This document shows positions 15,647 through 24,160 of a DNA stretch of 64,000 bases, piece by piece. This DNA comes from Mesorhizobium terrae. GTDB lineage: Bacteria; Pseudomonadota; Alphaproteobacteria; Rhizobiales; Rhizobiaceae. The number at the start of each line of letters is the position of its first letter. Positions within the stretch are counted from its first letter, which is position 1. The stretch spans positions 5,253,501 through 5,317,500 of the forward strand of contig NZ_CP044218.1 of assembly GCF_008727715.1 (NCBI RefSeq), read 5' to 3'. The position numbers and the translations under genes were made by a program. The notes beneath the pieces are model-generated. The model was not told the origin of the DNA, did no database searches, and was given only the letters and a program-made list of their open reading frames with translations.

Positions 15647-17350
15647 TCAAGGTTTGGCGACGCGATAGAGCGCCAGGGCCAGCTTGTCGCCGGACGAATA
15701 GTTGGTTCCGTCGATCTCGGCGACACGCGCCGCCGTCTTGCCTGACGTGGCCAGCGCCGCCTGCAAGGCAGCGTCGTCCGCGACCGACACGAGAGCCAGC
15801 GCGCAGGCGGGATCGGCGGCGAGATGGGCAGCCGCGCCCGCCGTATCGGTGAGCAAAGTCTTGGTGCCGGCCATGAAGACGAGGCTGGGCTCGTGATAAG
15901 CCGATGAAGCCAGTACCGAGGTCGGACATGGGAGGCTCTGGTTGATCGCGGCGACGATGCGCGGCGTCAGCCAGATCGGCGTCAGCGCCGGCACGATCAG
16001 GCCGATCAGCACGGCATAGGTGGCACCGGCCGCGACGGCGGCCGCGCCGATGCGCTTCAGCGGCATTTGCTGGTTACGCGGGAAAGCGAGATAGCCGGCG
16101 GCAAGGGCGAAGGCAGCGGCCGGAACGCTCCAGGGGTTAAACGTGCCGGTGAGGTAAAGCGGCGCGCCGACGGCAACTGCCGCCAACCCCAGCGTGACGA
16201 CGACCAGACCGAAGGCGGTCGCCCAATACATCCAGTTCTGCCAGCGTTTCAACGGTTCCGCGCTCTGCTGCGGCGTCAGCGTCAACAGCCAGCCGACCAG
16301 CAGCGCCAGGCCCGGATAGGCCGGCAGCACGTAATGCGGCAGCTTGGTCGGCACCAGTTCCAGCAAGAGCCAGTATGGCAGATACCAGGCCAGGCAGAAG
16401 GCCAGGCGCGGGTCGCCGCGCGTATGGTTGAGCGCCCTCAGCCCGGCCGCGACCGCCAGCAGGCCGAACGGCCACATGAACAGCGAATAGGTCAGCGAAT
16501 AATAGCCCGGCGGCATGCCGTGCGATTCCTGGCCCTCGGCGACCTTGCCGACGAGATCCTTGCCGACGGCCTCCTGCCAGAAGGCGCCGCCGCTTTTCCA
16601 GGTGATGGCGGCGAGCCAGGGCAGCACGATCAGCGCCAGCAGCAAAAGGCCGCGTCCGGCCTTCAGCCTTGCCAGCCAGCGCCAGTCGCGCTGGAAGGCG
16701 ATGAGGGTGAGGATGGTGACGATCGACAATAGCGGAGTGATCGGCCCCTTGATCAGGATGCCGATGCCTTGTGCTGCCCAGAATAGCCAAGGTAGATAGC
16801 CGGGCGAAGCTTCATTGCGACGGGAAGCGACGTAAATCTGCGCCAGCGCGCCCTGCGCGACCACGCAACAGGCAAGCAGCACGGCATCCGTCTTGGCGAT
16901 GCGCCCCTCGAAGGCGGTGGCGAAGATGGCTGCGACGACAAGGCCGGCGGCAACGCCGGCATTGGGACCGAACAGATTGGCGCCGGTCCAGGCGACAGCC
17001 ACGACCGCGACGGCGATGCCCAGCGCCGAGATCAGGCGATAGACCCAGATAGGTGCGGCGGCGCCATCGCCGCTCAGCGCCACGGCCGCCGACTGCAGCC
17101 AGTAGATGCCGACCGGTTTCTTGTAGCGGGACGCATCCTGGAAGCGGATGTCGACATAGTCGCCGCTCTCGGCCATCTGCTTGGTGGCCTGGACGAAACG
17201 CGCCTCGTCGCGGTCGACCACCGGCAGGCTGGCCAGGCCCGACGCCGAAAGCACCAGGCTGAACAGGAACAGGAAGAGATATCTGCGGGTCATCTCCACG
17301 CGTCCGGCCCCCTTCCCCTCGATGCGATCCGCCGAAGACGCGCTGGCCAT
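15647..17350 (-). CDS. GT39/ArnT-like membrane glycosyltransferase
   Basis: A 567-residue polytopic inner-membrane transferase of the ArnT/PMT class. These use a polyprenyl-phosphate sugar as donor and modify lipid A or other envelope acceptors. The first periplasmic loop carries the expected acidic motif (LASLPVVDRDEARFVQATKQM) and GDYVDIRFQDASRYKKPVGIYWLQ, close to ArnT. About a dozen hydrophobic segments follow. The ATG at 17348-17350 is four bases from the stop of the preceding gene; an internal Met (17293) before TRRYLF is a possible start but has poor ribosome-site spacing. The sugar and acceptor are unknown. Confidence 0.88.
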   Translation of the reverse strand: MASASSADRIEGKGAGRVEMTRRYLFLFLFSLVLSASGLASLPVVDRDEARFVQATKQMAESGDYVDIRFQDASRYKKPVGIYWLQSAAVALSGDGAAAPIWVYRLISALGIAVAVVAVAWTGANLFGPNAGVAAGLVVAAIFATAFEGRIAKTDAVLLACCVVAQGALAQIYVASRRNEASPGYLPWLFWAAQGIGILIKGPITPLLSIVTILTLIAFQRDWRWLARLKAGRGLLLLALIVLPWLAAITWKSGGAFWQEAVGKDLVGKVAEGQESHGMPPGYYSLTYSLFMWPFGLLAVAAGLRALNHTRGDPRLAFCLAWYLPYWLLLELVPTKLPHYVLPAYPGLALLVGWLLTLTPQQSAEPLKRWQNWMYWATAFGLVVVTLGLAAVAVGAPLYLTGTFNPWSVPAAAFALAAGYLAFPRNQQMPLKRIGAAAVAAGATYAVLIGLIVPALTPIWLTPRIVAAINQSLPCPTSVLASSAYHEPSLVFMAGTKTLLTDTAGAAAHLAADPACALALVSVADDAALQAALATSGKTAARVAEIDGTNYSSGDKLALALYRVAKP

Positions 17351-17354
17351 CCGG

Positions 17355-17687
17355 TCAGTCGACCTTGCTCATCGCCGCCTTGCGCTCATTGGCAATCAGC
17401 CAAAGATTGCGGACGTAGATGAACAGGCCGAGCCCCTGGCCGGCGATGAAGACCGGGTCGCGACGCTGGATGGCATAGACCAGGAGCAGCCCGCCGCCGC
17501 CGAGCGAGAAGAACCAGAAGGCGATCGGCACCACGGAACGCTTGGCGCGTTCGGAAGCCACCCATTGCACGACGAAGCGCATGGTGAAGAAGAACTGGGC
17601 GATGAAGCCCAAAAGCACCCAGCCGTCGAATTGCTGCACGAAGACCTCGTGCAGCCATGTAACCAAGCCCTGCAACACGCTATCCAT
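17355..17687 (-). CDS. LAB-N-domain small membrane protein
   Basis: A 110-residue membrane protein of the lipid-A-disaccharide-synthase amino-terminal (LAB-N) family. It has three hydrophobic segments and the conserved stretches GFIAQFFFTMRFVVQW, SVVPIAFWFFSLGGG and YVRNLWLI. Members usually sit between a GT2 polyprenyl-phosphate glycosyltransferase and an ArnT-like enzyme, exactly as here. The precise role is unknown; a helper for the lipid-linked sugar donor is plausible. The start overlaps the GT2 gene by 8 bases. Confidence 0.87.
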   Translation of the reverse strand: MDSVLQGLVTWLHEVFVQQFDGWVLLGFIAQFFFTMRFVVQWVASERAKRSVVPIAFWFFSLGGGGLLLVYAIQRRDPVFIAGQGLGLFIYVRNLWLIANERKAAMSKVD

Positions 17688-18414
17688 GGGTCACTTCCCT
17701 TGCCTTTGGCATTCGCCGGCGCCGGCGCCGCAGCCACCATACCCCGACGAGATCGGCGGTCCCCTGCAGGCCGCGGTCGAAGATGCCGTAATTGGACTTG
17801 CCGTGGCGGCGCGAGCGGTCGACGACGTCGCAATGGACCACGCCATAACCTTCCTGGATGATCAGCGCTGGAACGAAGCGGTGGGTGCCGTCGAAGAACG
17901 GAATCTTGCGGAATACCTCGGTGCGCACGGCCTTCAGCCCGCAGCCGGTGTCGCGGGTCTCGTCGTGCAGGATGGCGTTGCGCAGCCAGTTGGCGAAGCG
18001 CGAGGCGAGCTGCTTGGCCTTGCTGTCGCGCCGCTTCAGGCGCTGGCCCTGTGCCGCGGCCACATCGGGGCCGGCATTGCGCAAGGCATCGACCAGGACC
18101 GGGATGTATTGCGGGTCGTTCTGGCCGTCACCGTCGATGGTGGCGACGATGTCGCCGCGCGCGGCCCAAATGCCGGACCGCACGGCAAGGCTCTGCCCGG
18201 ACGATTTGTCGTGGCGGATGTGACGGACGGGAAAGGGCTGCGTGGATGCCTGGGCGGCGAGCACGGCAGCCGTGTCGTCGGTCGAACCGTCATCGACGAT
18301 GATGATCTCGAAATCGCGCCCACTCATCGCGCTAGCGATCTCGTCGATCAGAAGGGGAAGATTGGCCGCCTCGTTGCGGCCAGGAATGACAATGGAGATC
18401 AATGCATCCGCCAT
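17680..18414 (-). CDS. GT2 polyprenyl-phosphate glycosyltransferase (ArnC/RgtE-like)
   Basis: Family 2 transferase that should load a sugar from a nucleotide donor onto polyprenyl phosphate, making the donor for the ArnT-like enzyme. The 244-residue protein has the GT-A start ISIVIPGRNEAANL, the motifs IIVDDGSTD and ATIDGDGQNDP, and the DPM1-like ETRDTGCGLKAVR and RSRRHGKSNYG. It appears to lack the long carboxy-terminal membrane domain of ArnC. In Rhizobium, RgtE makes the dodecaprenyl-phosphate galacturonic acid donor and belongs to this class. The start at 18412-18414 is where homology begins. Confidence 0.88.
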   Translation of the reverse strand: MADALISIVIPGRNEAANLPLLIDEIASAMSGRDFEIIIVDDGSTDDTAAVLAAQASTQPFPVRHIRHDKSSGQSLAVRSGIWAARGDIVATIDGDGQNDPQYIPVLVDALRNAGPDVAAAQGQRLKRRDSKAKQLASRFANWLRNAILHDETRDTGCGLKAVRTEVFRKIPFFDGTHRFVPALIIQEGYGVVHCDVVDRSRRHGKSNYGIFDRGLQGTADLVGVWWLRRRRRRMPKAREVTHG

Positions 18415-18704
18415 GGCTATCAAACTGATCTGAAACGGCAATCTCTTCGAAACTGAAGCAACGCGTGTCGATCCGAAGCAAGCTCTGGAACGGCGGCGCG
18501 CCCAAACAGGCGCGCGCTTCCATACGCTGGCACCGTCATCGAAGCAAGCAGAGCCCCTCAATTCAAGAATTCGTGATGTAGGGCATGCCCGCAAATCGGC
18601 AAGCGCACCGCGATCCTTGTGATTGCGCCTGTTGAGATGCTAAACGCGCGCATTCGCCTATGCCATGGCCGGTCGCGGCCGACGATCTTTCGGAAAGCAC
18701 GAAA

Positions 18705-19955
18705 ATGCCCGCCTTCAAGTCCGATTTCCTGCGCGTCCTCGATGAACGCGGTTTCATCCACCAGATATCCGACCCGGAAGGGCTGGACGCACTGGCGTTG
18801 AAAGGTCCGATCACCGGCTATGTCGGCTATGACGCCACCGCGACGTCGATCCATATCGGCAATCTGATCTCCGTCACCATGCTGTACTGGCTGCAGGAGA
18901 CCGGCCACAAGGCGATCAGCCTGATGGGCGGCGGCACCTCCATGGTGGGAGACCCCTCGTTCCGCGACGACCAGCGCAAGCTGCTCACCATCGAGCAGAT
19001 CGAGACCAACATCGAGAGCATCAAGAAGGTCTATGGCAACATCCTGCGCTATGACGGCTCTAACCCGGCCATCATGGTCAACAATGCCGACTGGCTCCTG
19101 AAGCTCAACTATGTCGAGTTCCTGCGCGATGTCGGCCGGCATTTCTCGGTCAACCGCATGCTCACCTTCGACAGCGTCAAATTGAGGCTCGATCGCGAGC
19201 AGTCGCTGTCGTTCCTCGAGTTCAACTACATGATCATGCAGGGCTACGACTTCGTCGAGCTCAACAAGCGCTACGGCACGGTGCTGCAGATGGGCGGTTC
19301 CGACCAGTGGGGCAACATCATCAACGGCGTCGACCTCAGCCACCGCATGGGCGGCGCCCAGCTTTATGCGCTGACGACGCCGCTGCTCACCAAATCGTCC
19401 GGCGAGAAGATGGGCAAGTCGGCGTCCGGCGCCGTCTGGCTCAATGGCGATCTCTTCAGCCCCTATGATTTCTGGCAATATTTCCGCAACACCGAGGACG
19501 CCGATGTCGGCAAGTTCCTGAAAATCTTCACCCGGCTGCCGCTAGCCGAAATCGCCAAGCTGGAAGCACTCGGCGGCGCCGAGCTCAACGAGGCGAAGAA
19601 GATCCTGGCGACCGAAGTGACCGCCATCGTGCACGGCCGCGCGGCGGCCGACGAAGCTGCCGAGACGGCGCGCAAGACCTTCGAGGAAGGCGCGCTCTCC
19701 GACAATCTGCCCTCGATCGATATCGCGCGAGCGGAGCTTGAAGCCGGCATTGGTCTTCTGGCACTGGTGGTGCGGGCCGGCCTCGCCGCCTCCAATGGCG
19801 AGGCGCGCCGCCACGTCCAGGGTGGTGCCGTGCGCGTCAACGACCAGCCGGTCAGCGACGAGCGGCGGGCGATCACGCTTCAGGATCTGAGTCCGGAAAA
19901 CGTCGTAAAGCTTTCGCTCGGCAAGAAAAAACACATCCTGGTCAAGCCGGTCTGA
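18705..19955 (+). CDS. tyrS: Tyrosyl-tRNA synthetase
   Basis: Class I synthetase charging tRNA-Tyr. The 416-residue protein has the HIGH-type motif as HIGN (50-53, within [12 protein letters not shown]), the tyrosine-pocket segment [11 protein letters not shown], the KMSKS loop as KMGKS, and a carboxy-terminal S4 RNA-binding domain ([27 protein letters not shown]). GGAAAG precedes the ATG; an open frame 15 codons upstream adds nothing recognisable. The 290 bases between it and the divergent GT2 gene hold no other gene and no T-box, as expected in this group. Confidence 0.97.
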   Translation: MPAFKSDFLRVLDERGFIHQISDPEGLDALALKGPITGYVGYDATATSIHIGNLISVTMLYWLQETGHKAISLMGGGTSMVGDPSFRDDQRKLLTIEQIETNIESIKKVYGNILRYDGSNPAIMVNNADWLLKLNYVEFLRDVGRHFSVNRMLTFDSVKLRLDREQSLSFLEFNYMIMQGYDFVELNKRYGTVLQMGGSDQWGNIINGVDLSHRMGGAQLYALTTPLLTKSSGEKMGKSASGAVWLNGDLFSPYDFWQYFRNTEDADVGKFLKIFTRLPLAEIAKLEALGGAELNEAKKILATEVTAIVHGRAAADEAAETARKTFEEGALSDNLPSIDIARAELEAGIGLLALVVRAGLAASNGEARRHVQGGAVRVNDQPVSDERRAITLQDLSPENVVKLSLGKKKHILVKPV

Positions 19956-20010
19956 TCGCGGCACCCGGAACCGGCGACGGTTCCGGAGCCCGGTTGCCCG
20001 CAGGCTCCGC

Positions 20011-23000
20011 TTACCGGAATTCGAATATCGAGCGGAAGATGCCGGGTGCGATCACCGACAGGGGATTGATCTGCAGGTCCGGCTTGTTGGCGTTGCCCTT
20101 GAGGCGGTAGGTGACGCCGATCAGCCCACCGTCGCGACCATTGCCCAACAGCGCGCCTACCAGCGGCAGTTCGCCGAAGATGCGGTTCAGCCCATAGGCC
20201 GGCATGAAGGTGCCGGTCATGTCCATATTGTTGTTCTGGTCGTAGAGCGTGCCCTGGAAGGTGGTGCCGATCAGCGGACCGCGCAGCACGCCGTTCGACA
20301 CTTTCAGATAGCCATTGCCCTTGTCGATCTCGGCATAACCGCGCTCGAACTCCGCACGGGAGGTATCGATGTCGGCCTTCACCGCATCGTTGAGCGAACG
20401 CTTGTCGCCTGTGGGCTTGGTCGAGACGATCGACGCCAGTTTCGGCTCGTTGACGATCACGAAATTGCGGGTGTCGACCGTGCCGCGCATCGGCCCGTCC
20501 GACGCGCCGGCAAGTGCCACCGTGATCGCGCCGCCCTGCATGTGCTTGTAGATATCGAGGAACCGCAGCACCGCGCCGGCATCGGTCGACTTCATGTTCA
20601 GCGTGTGCCGGCCATTGGCCGTGTCGTTGGAAACATCGATCAGCGCACCGGACTTCGACTGCGCCTTGACGCTCAGCCCGTTCAGCTTCGAACCCGAGCT
20701 GCTGTAGTCGAGGCTGAAATTCGACACCGTCTCGTCGTTGAAGCCGGTCAGTGCCTTGACGTCGGCGGAGAGCGAAATGGAATCGCCGCTACCCGGCTTG
20801 GTCGCGCTGTCGGTGTCGGCGGTGAATTGCTTGATCAGCGGGCGGGCGTCCAGCGCATCGCCATCCACCTTGACGGTATAACCTTTGCCGGATCGTTTGA
20901 CCGAGACCGCGACATCGTCGCCGCGGTTCAACTGGACATGGCTGAGGTCGGCCGACACCAGGCTGCCGTCGGACAATTCGACCGCCCCGGCGGCGGAAAA
21001 GGTCTTGCCATCCAGCTTGAAGCCGGAAAGTTTCGTGGATGCGCCGGATTTCTTCATGGTGAAGGAAGCGGTCGCCGGCACCCCCTGCCCCTTGCTCCAG
21101 CCCGCCCATGGCAGGTTCAGCTTGGCATTGGTCAGGTCGGCGACAACCTGCTGGTTGTCGTTGTCGCTCTTGTCGAGGGCGATCTTCATCGAACCGGAAA
21201 GCAAGGCGGACAGGCCTGGCATCATGGTCTGGCGGATCTTGTCGTCGACTGTCAACGACACCTGGCGCGCGCGTGCCGGCCCGTCCGGCTCGAGCGGCTC
21301 GACCAGGGAGATGTCTGCGGGGATGCCGTTGAGCTGCGCCTTGGCCGTCACCGTGGCGCTCTTCGGGTCCACGACGATGCTGCCATTGGCGGCGGTGACC
21401 ATCTGGTCGTCAACCGGCTTGGAGATGGCCAGGTTCTGATAGTCCAGCGAGACCAGCCAGCCGAGCTTGGAGGTGTCGATGCCGAGCTGCAACGGGATGT
21501 CGGCCCTGACATTGCCGGTGACAGTACCCGAAAGCTCTTCCGGCTTCAGGCCGACATGGCGCATGGCGTTGATCGGCTCGTAGGAGGCGAGTTCAGCAAC
21601 CGCATCGGCATCGCCGACGACATCGATGTTCAGCGCGCCGATCACCGGCGGCAGATTGGCGTTCTTGACGGTGAGCGTGCCGTTGCTGGCCGAGACGACG
21701 CGACCGCTGGGCATATAGACGGTGCCGGACGACAACGCGATGTCGACATCGTTGCCGTGGAATTCGACGATGCCGTTGGCGTCGCGGATGGGCGGAATCT
21801 GGCCCGCCGTATCGAAACGCGAGCCTTCGAGCTGGAAGCGACCGAACACCTCGTTGCGGTCGAGCGGAATGCCGTTGCCGGCACGACCCGGCGCGACCTG
21901 ATATTGCAGGCTCGCCTCGACGACCCTGCCGCCGAACAGGTTCTGCAACACCCATTCGCGGGCGCCATGCGCGGAGAACCACGGCCACAGCTGCTTCACA
22001 TGCGAGACCGGCATGTCGTGCACGTTGAGCGCGAGCGAGACGCCGGGCGCCTTGCCTTCCACGAAAGTGAGGGCGGCGTTGCCCAGCACCTCGCCGGCGG
22101 CGCCGGAGCGCACCGCGATGGTCGGCACCACAAGCTTGCGGCTGACCGTCTGGTAATCGCCGGCAATGCGGGCAGCGATGCTCAGCGCCTGTTCGGAGGA
22201 ATCGGCCGGCGCCAGCACCGATTTGTCGCTGACCAGATCGAACCGGTAGGACGGGTCTTCACCGGCAACGCCCTCGCGCGGCTTGGGACCGAGCGAGCCC
22301 TCGATGCCGATATCCGAGCGGCCGACCTGGAGGTCGAGCTTGTCGATGGCGAGCTTGTTGGCGCCCCGCAGCAGCGTGGCCTGCAATTTGGCGTCGAGCG
22401 GCAGCATGCCGCGCGCGCCGAGGTCGAGCACCGCGCCGGCCAGCGTGCCGGAAATGGCGAGCCTTGGCTGCGCGTCGCCCTGGCCCTCCGATCCTTCCAG
22501 ATGCAACGTCAATGCGCCCACCCTGCCGGCGACCGGCGTCGCCTGCGGTTCGGCGCCGATCGGCTCGACCGCGATGTCGGCGGTCAGCGAGGTGACCTTG
22601 CGTGCCGCGGGATCGCGCGCCGCCAAGGCGTCGACGCTGAGCTTGCGGCCATCGATATCGAGCCTGGAGGAGAAGGTGAAGCCGCCGGGCCCCGACTGCG
22701 CCACATTGGCCTCGGCGATGGTCAGCAGGCGCAGGTCGCCAGTCTTCGACAGCACGATCTCGACATTGTCGAGGTCGATCTCGCGGACCGATTCCAGCCT
22801 TATGGCGTCCAGCGACTGGTGGACCGCCCCGAACACCGTATCGGTGATCTTGTCGGGGTCGACGAGGCCGTCGGCGTTGCGCAGCGAACCGGCCCAATCG
22901 CCGCCGCCTTGCGAGGGAAGCGCGTCGACAAACAGGCGCGCCTGCGAAACCCTGGCGCTGGTCAATTGGACCTTGCCCGTGAGAAGCGGGAAAAGCCGCA

Positions 23001-23406
23001 CGCCGAAACGCATCAAGCCGGCTTCCATCATCGGCTTGCCGTTGCCGGTCTGCATGGTGACGTCACGAACCTGCAGGGCGAGGAAACTCGACTTGTCGAG
23101 CGTGATCGAGGCCGGGCCGACGGCCACATCGACATCGACGCCGGCCATGCCTTCGATCGCCTGTTCGGCGGCTATACGCAGCCGTTCCGAGCCGACGCCG
23201 GAGGCGCCGATCGCGTAGATGCCGGCGACAAGGACCAAAAAGAACGCGCCGATGCCGAAGGCGACACGGATCAGGAGCCGCGCGCCGCGACCGATCTTCG
23301 CCTGCCCCAGAGGCGGGGTCGGGCTGGCAGACGGCAAGGAGTGGAGATCGGCGATCTCCTCGCGCCTGAACCTGATCTTTTCGTGCCGTGGCAGCTCGTG
23401 ATCCAC
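20011..23406 (-). CDS. AsmA/YhdP-like envelope protein (DUF3971)
   Basis: A 1131-residue protein with one amino-terminal membrane helix (about residues 42-68, LLIRVAFGIGAFFLVLVAGIYAIG) and a very long, beta-rich periplasmic body. The domain order fits the DUF3971 plus AsmA-like C-terminal class, relatives of E. coli YhdP. It ends with the typical GPLIGTTFQGTLYDQNNNMDMTGTF and a final IFRSIFEFR. Family members are now viewed as bridge-like phospholipid carriers between the two membranes. It stands alone between tyrS and bcp; a transport role is inferred from the family. Confidence 0.85.
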   Translation of the reverse strand: MDHELPRHEKIRFRREEIADLHSLPSASPTPPLGQAKIGRGARLLIRVAFGIGAFFLVLVAGIYAIGASGVGSERLRIAAEQAIEGMAGVDVDVAVGPASITLDKSSFLALQVRDVTMQTGNGKPMMEAGLMRFGVRLFPLLTGKVQLTSARVSQARLFVDALPSQGGGDWAGSLRNADGLVDPDKITDTVFGAVHQSLDAIRLESVREIDLDNVEIVLSKTGDLRLLTIAEANVAQSGPGGFTFSSRLDIDGRKLSVDALAARDPAARKVTSLTADIAVEPIGAEPQATPVAGRVGALTLHLEGSEGQGDAQPRLAISGTLAGAVLDLGARGMLPLDAKLQATLLRGANKLAIDKLDLQVGRSDIGIEGSLGPKPREGVAGEDPSYRFDLVSDKSVLAPADSSEQALSIAARIAGDYQTVSRKLVVPTIAVRSGAAGEVLGNAALTFVEGKAPGVSLALNVHDMPVSHVKQLWPWFSAHGAREWVLQNLFGGRVVEASLQYQVAPGRAGNGIPLDRNEVFGRFQLEGSRFDTAGQIPPIRDANGIVEFHGNDVDIALSSGTVYMPSGRVVSASNGTLTVKNANLPPVIGALNIDVVGDADAVAELASYEPINAMRHVGLKPEELSGTVTGNVRADIPLQLGIDTSKLGWLVSLDYQNLAISKPVDDQMVTAANGSIVVDPKSATVTAKAQLNGIPADISLVEPLEPDGPARARQVSLTVDDKIRQTMMPGLSALLSGSMKIALDKSDNDNQQVVADLTNAKLNLPWAGWSKGQGVPATASFTMKKSGASTKLSGFKLDGKTFSAAGAVELSDGSLVSADLSHVQLNRGDDVAVSVKRSGKGYTVKVDGDALDARPLIKQFTADTDSATKPGSGDSISLSADVKALTGFNDETVSNFSLDYSSSGSKLNGLSVKAQSKSGALIDVSNDTANGRHTLNMKSTDAGAVLRFLDIYKHMQGGAITVALAGASDGPMRGTVDTRNFVIVNEPKLASIVSTKPTGDKRSLNDAVKADIDTSRAEFERGYAEIDKGNGYLKVSNGVLRGPLIGTTFQGTLYDQNNNMDMTGTFMPAYGLNRIFGELPLVGALLGNGRDGGLIGVTYRLKGNANKPDLQINPLSVIAPGIFRSIFEFR

Positions 23407-23476
23407 GCAGTCTCCGTCTTCAGCCCTCTTTCGCGGACGAATCCCCGGCCGACACTATAGCGACCCGATGCCGGGC

Positions 23477-23512
23477 GCGAACGCCAAAAGCGGATTCCCG
23501 CTTTGCGTTCGT
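23477..23512. other. Hairpin between the AsmA-like gene and bcp
   Basis: A long imperfect inverted repeat: left arm GCGAACGCCAAAAGCGG, short loop, right arm CCGCTTTGCGTTCGT. It lies upstream of both divergent genes, so it is not a terminator for either. No U-tract follows it. Confidence 0.5.
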
Positions 23513-23539
23513 GCGCGCGCCAATTTATTGAGGTTCTCG

Positions 23540-23572
23540 CACGGTCCCGGCCTGGGCTGCTTCGGGACCGTG
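23540..23572. other. Strong 10-bp-stem hairpin in the bcp leader region
   Basis: The perfect pair CACGGTCCCG / CGGGACCGTG has a 13-base loop and ends 34 bases before the bcp ATG. It could be an operator for a dimeric regulator or a folded 5' leader. I cannot assign it to a known regulator. Confidence 0.5.
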
Positions 23573-23605
23573 AGCCGGCGCATAGGTTCAAACAAAGGCA
23601 GGGTT

Positions 23606-24073
23606 ATGGCCGATCTCGACATGGGCGATCTGGCGCCCGATTTCACGCTGCCGCGCGACGGCGGCGGCTCGTTCAAACTGTCGGACTTCATCGGCAAGCC
23701 GGTGGTTATCTACTTCTATCCGGAAGACGATACGCCGAGCTGCACCAACGAGGCGATCAGCTTCTCGCAACTCAGGCCCGAATTCGAAAAGACCGGCGCC
23801 GTCGTCATCGGGCTTTCACCGGACAGCGTGAAAAAACACGACAAGTTCAAGGCAAAGCACGGGCTCGCCGTCGACCTCGCCTCCGACGAGGAGCGCAAGG
23901 TAATCGAGGCCTATAGTCTTTGGGTCGAAAAGAAGATGTACGGCCGCACCTATATGGGCGTCGAGCGCGCCACCTTCCTGATCGGCCGCGACGGCCGCAT
24001 CGCGCGCATCTGGCGCAAGGTGCGCGTCAAGGGCCATGCCGAGGCGGTGCTGGAGGCCGTCCGCGCCCTTTAA
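23606..24073 (+). CDS. bcp: PrxQ/Bcp thiol peroxidase with a single cysteine
   Basis: Peroxiredoxin of the PrxQ/Bcp class that reduces hydrogen peroxide and organic hydroperoxides. The 155-residue protein has the fold start GDLAPDFTLPRDGGG and the peroxidatic cysteine in DTPSCTNEAISF. In typical Bcp the resolving Cys lies five residues later (CTKEACDF). Here that position is Ser, and no other Cys exists in the protein, so this is a 1-Cys form that needs an external thiol. The chosen start (23606) follows AAAGGCAGGG. Two hairpins lie upstream. Confidence 0.93.
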   Translation: MADLDMGDLAPDFTLPRDGGGSFKLSDFIGKPVVIYFYPEDDTPSCTNEAISFSQLRPEFEKTGAVVIGLSPDSVKKHDKFKAKHGLAVDLASDEERKVIEAYSLWVEKKMYGRTYMGVERATFLIGRDGRIARIWRKVRVKGHAEAVLEAVRAL

Positions 24074-24160
24074 CACCCGGACCGCGCCGGTAGAGACGCC
24101 TCCAGGAAATGGAGGCCGGAGGCTCGCCGCGCAAGGCTTTGTTAACCCTAACAATGTCTT

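Noticed and set aside
18415..18704. T-box leader upstream of tyrS
   Set aside because: No T-box sequence is seen, and T-boxes are essentially absent from alphaproteobacterial tyrS.
20542..23460. A long open frame of about 970 codons on the plus strand
   Set aside because: It is the antisense shadow of the AsmA-like gene on the minus strand; high GC keeps the opposite frame open and the translation has low-complexity Arg/Asp/Gly/His content.
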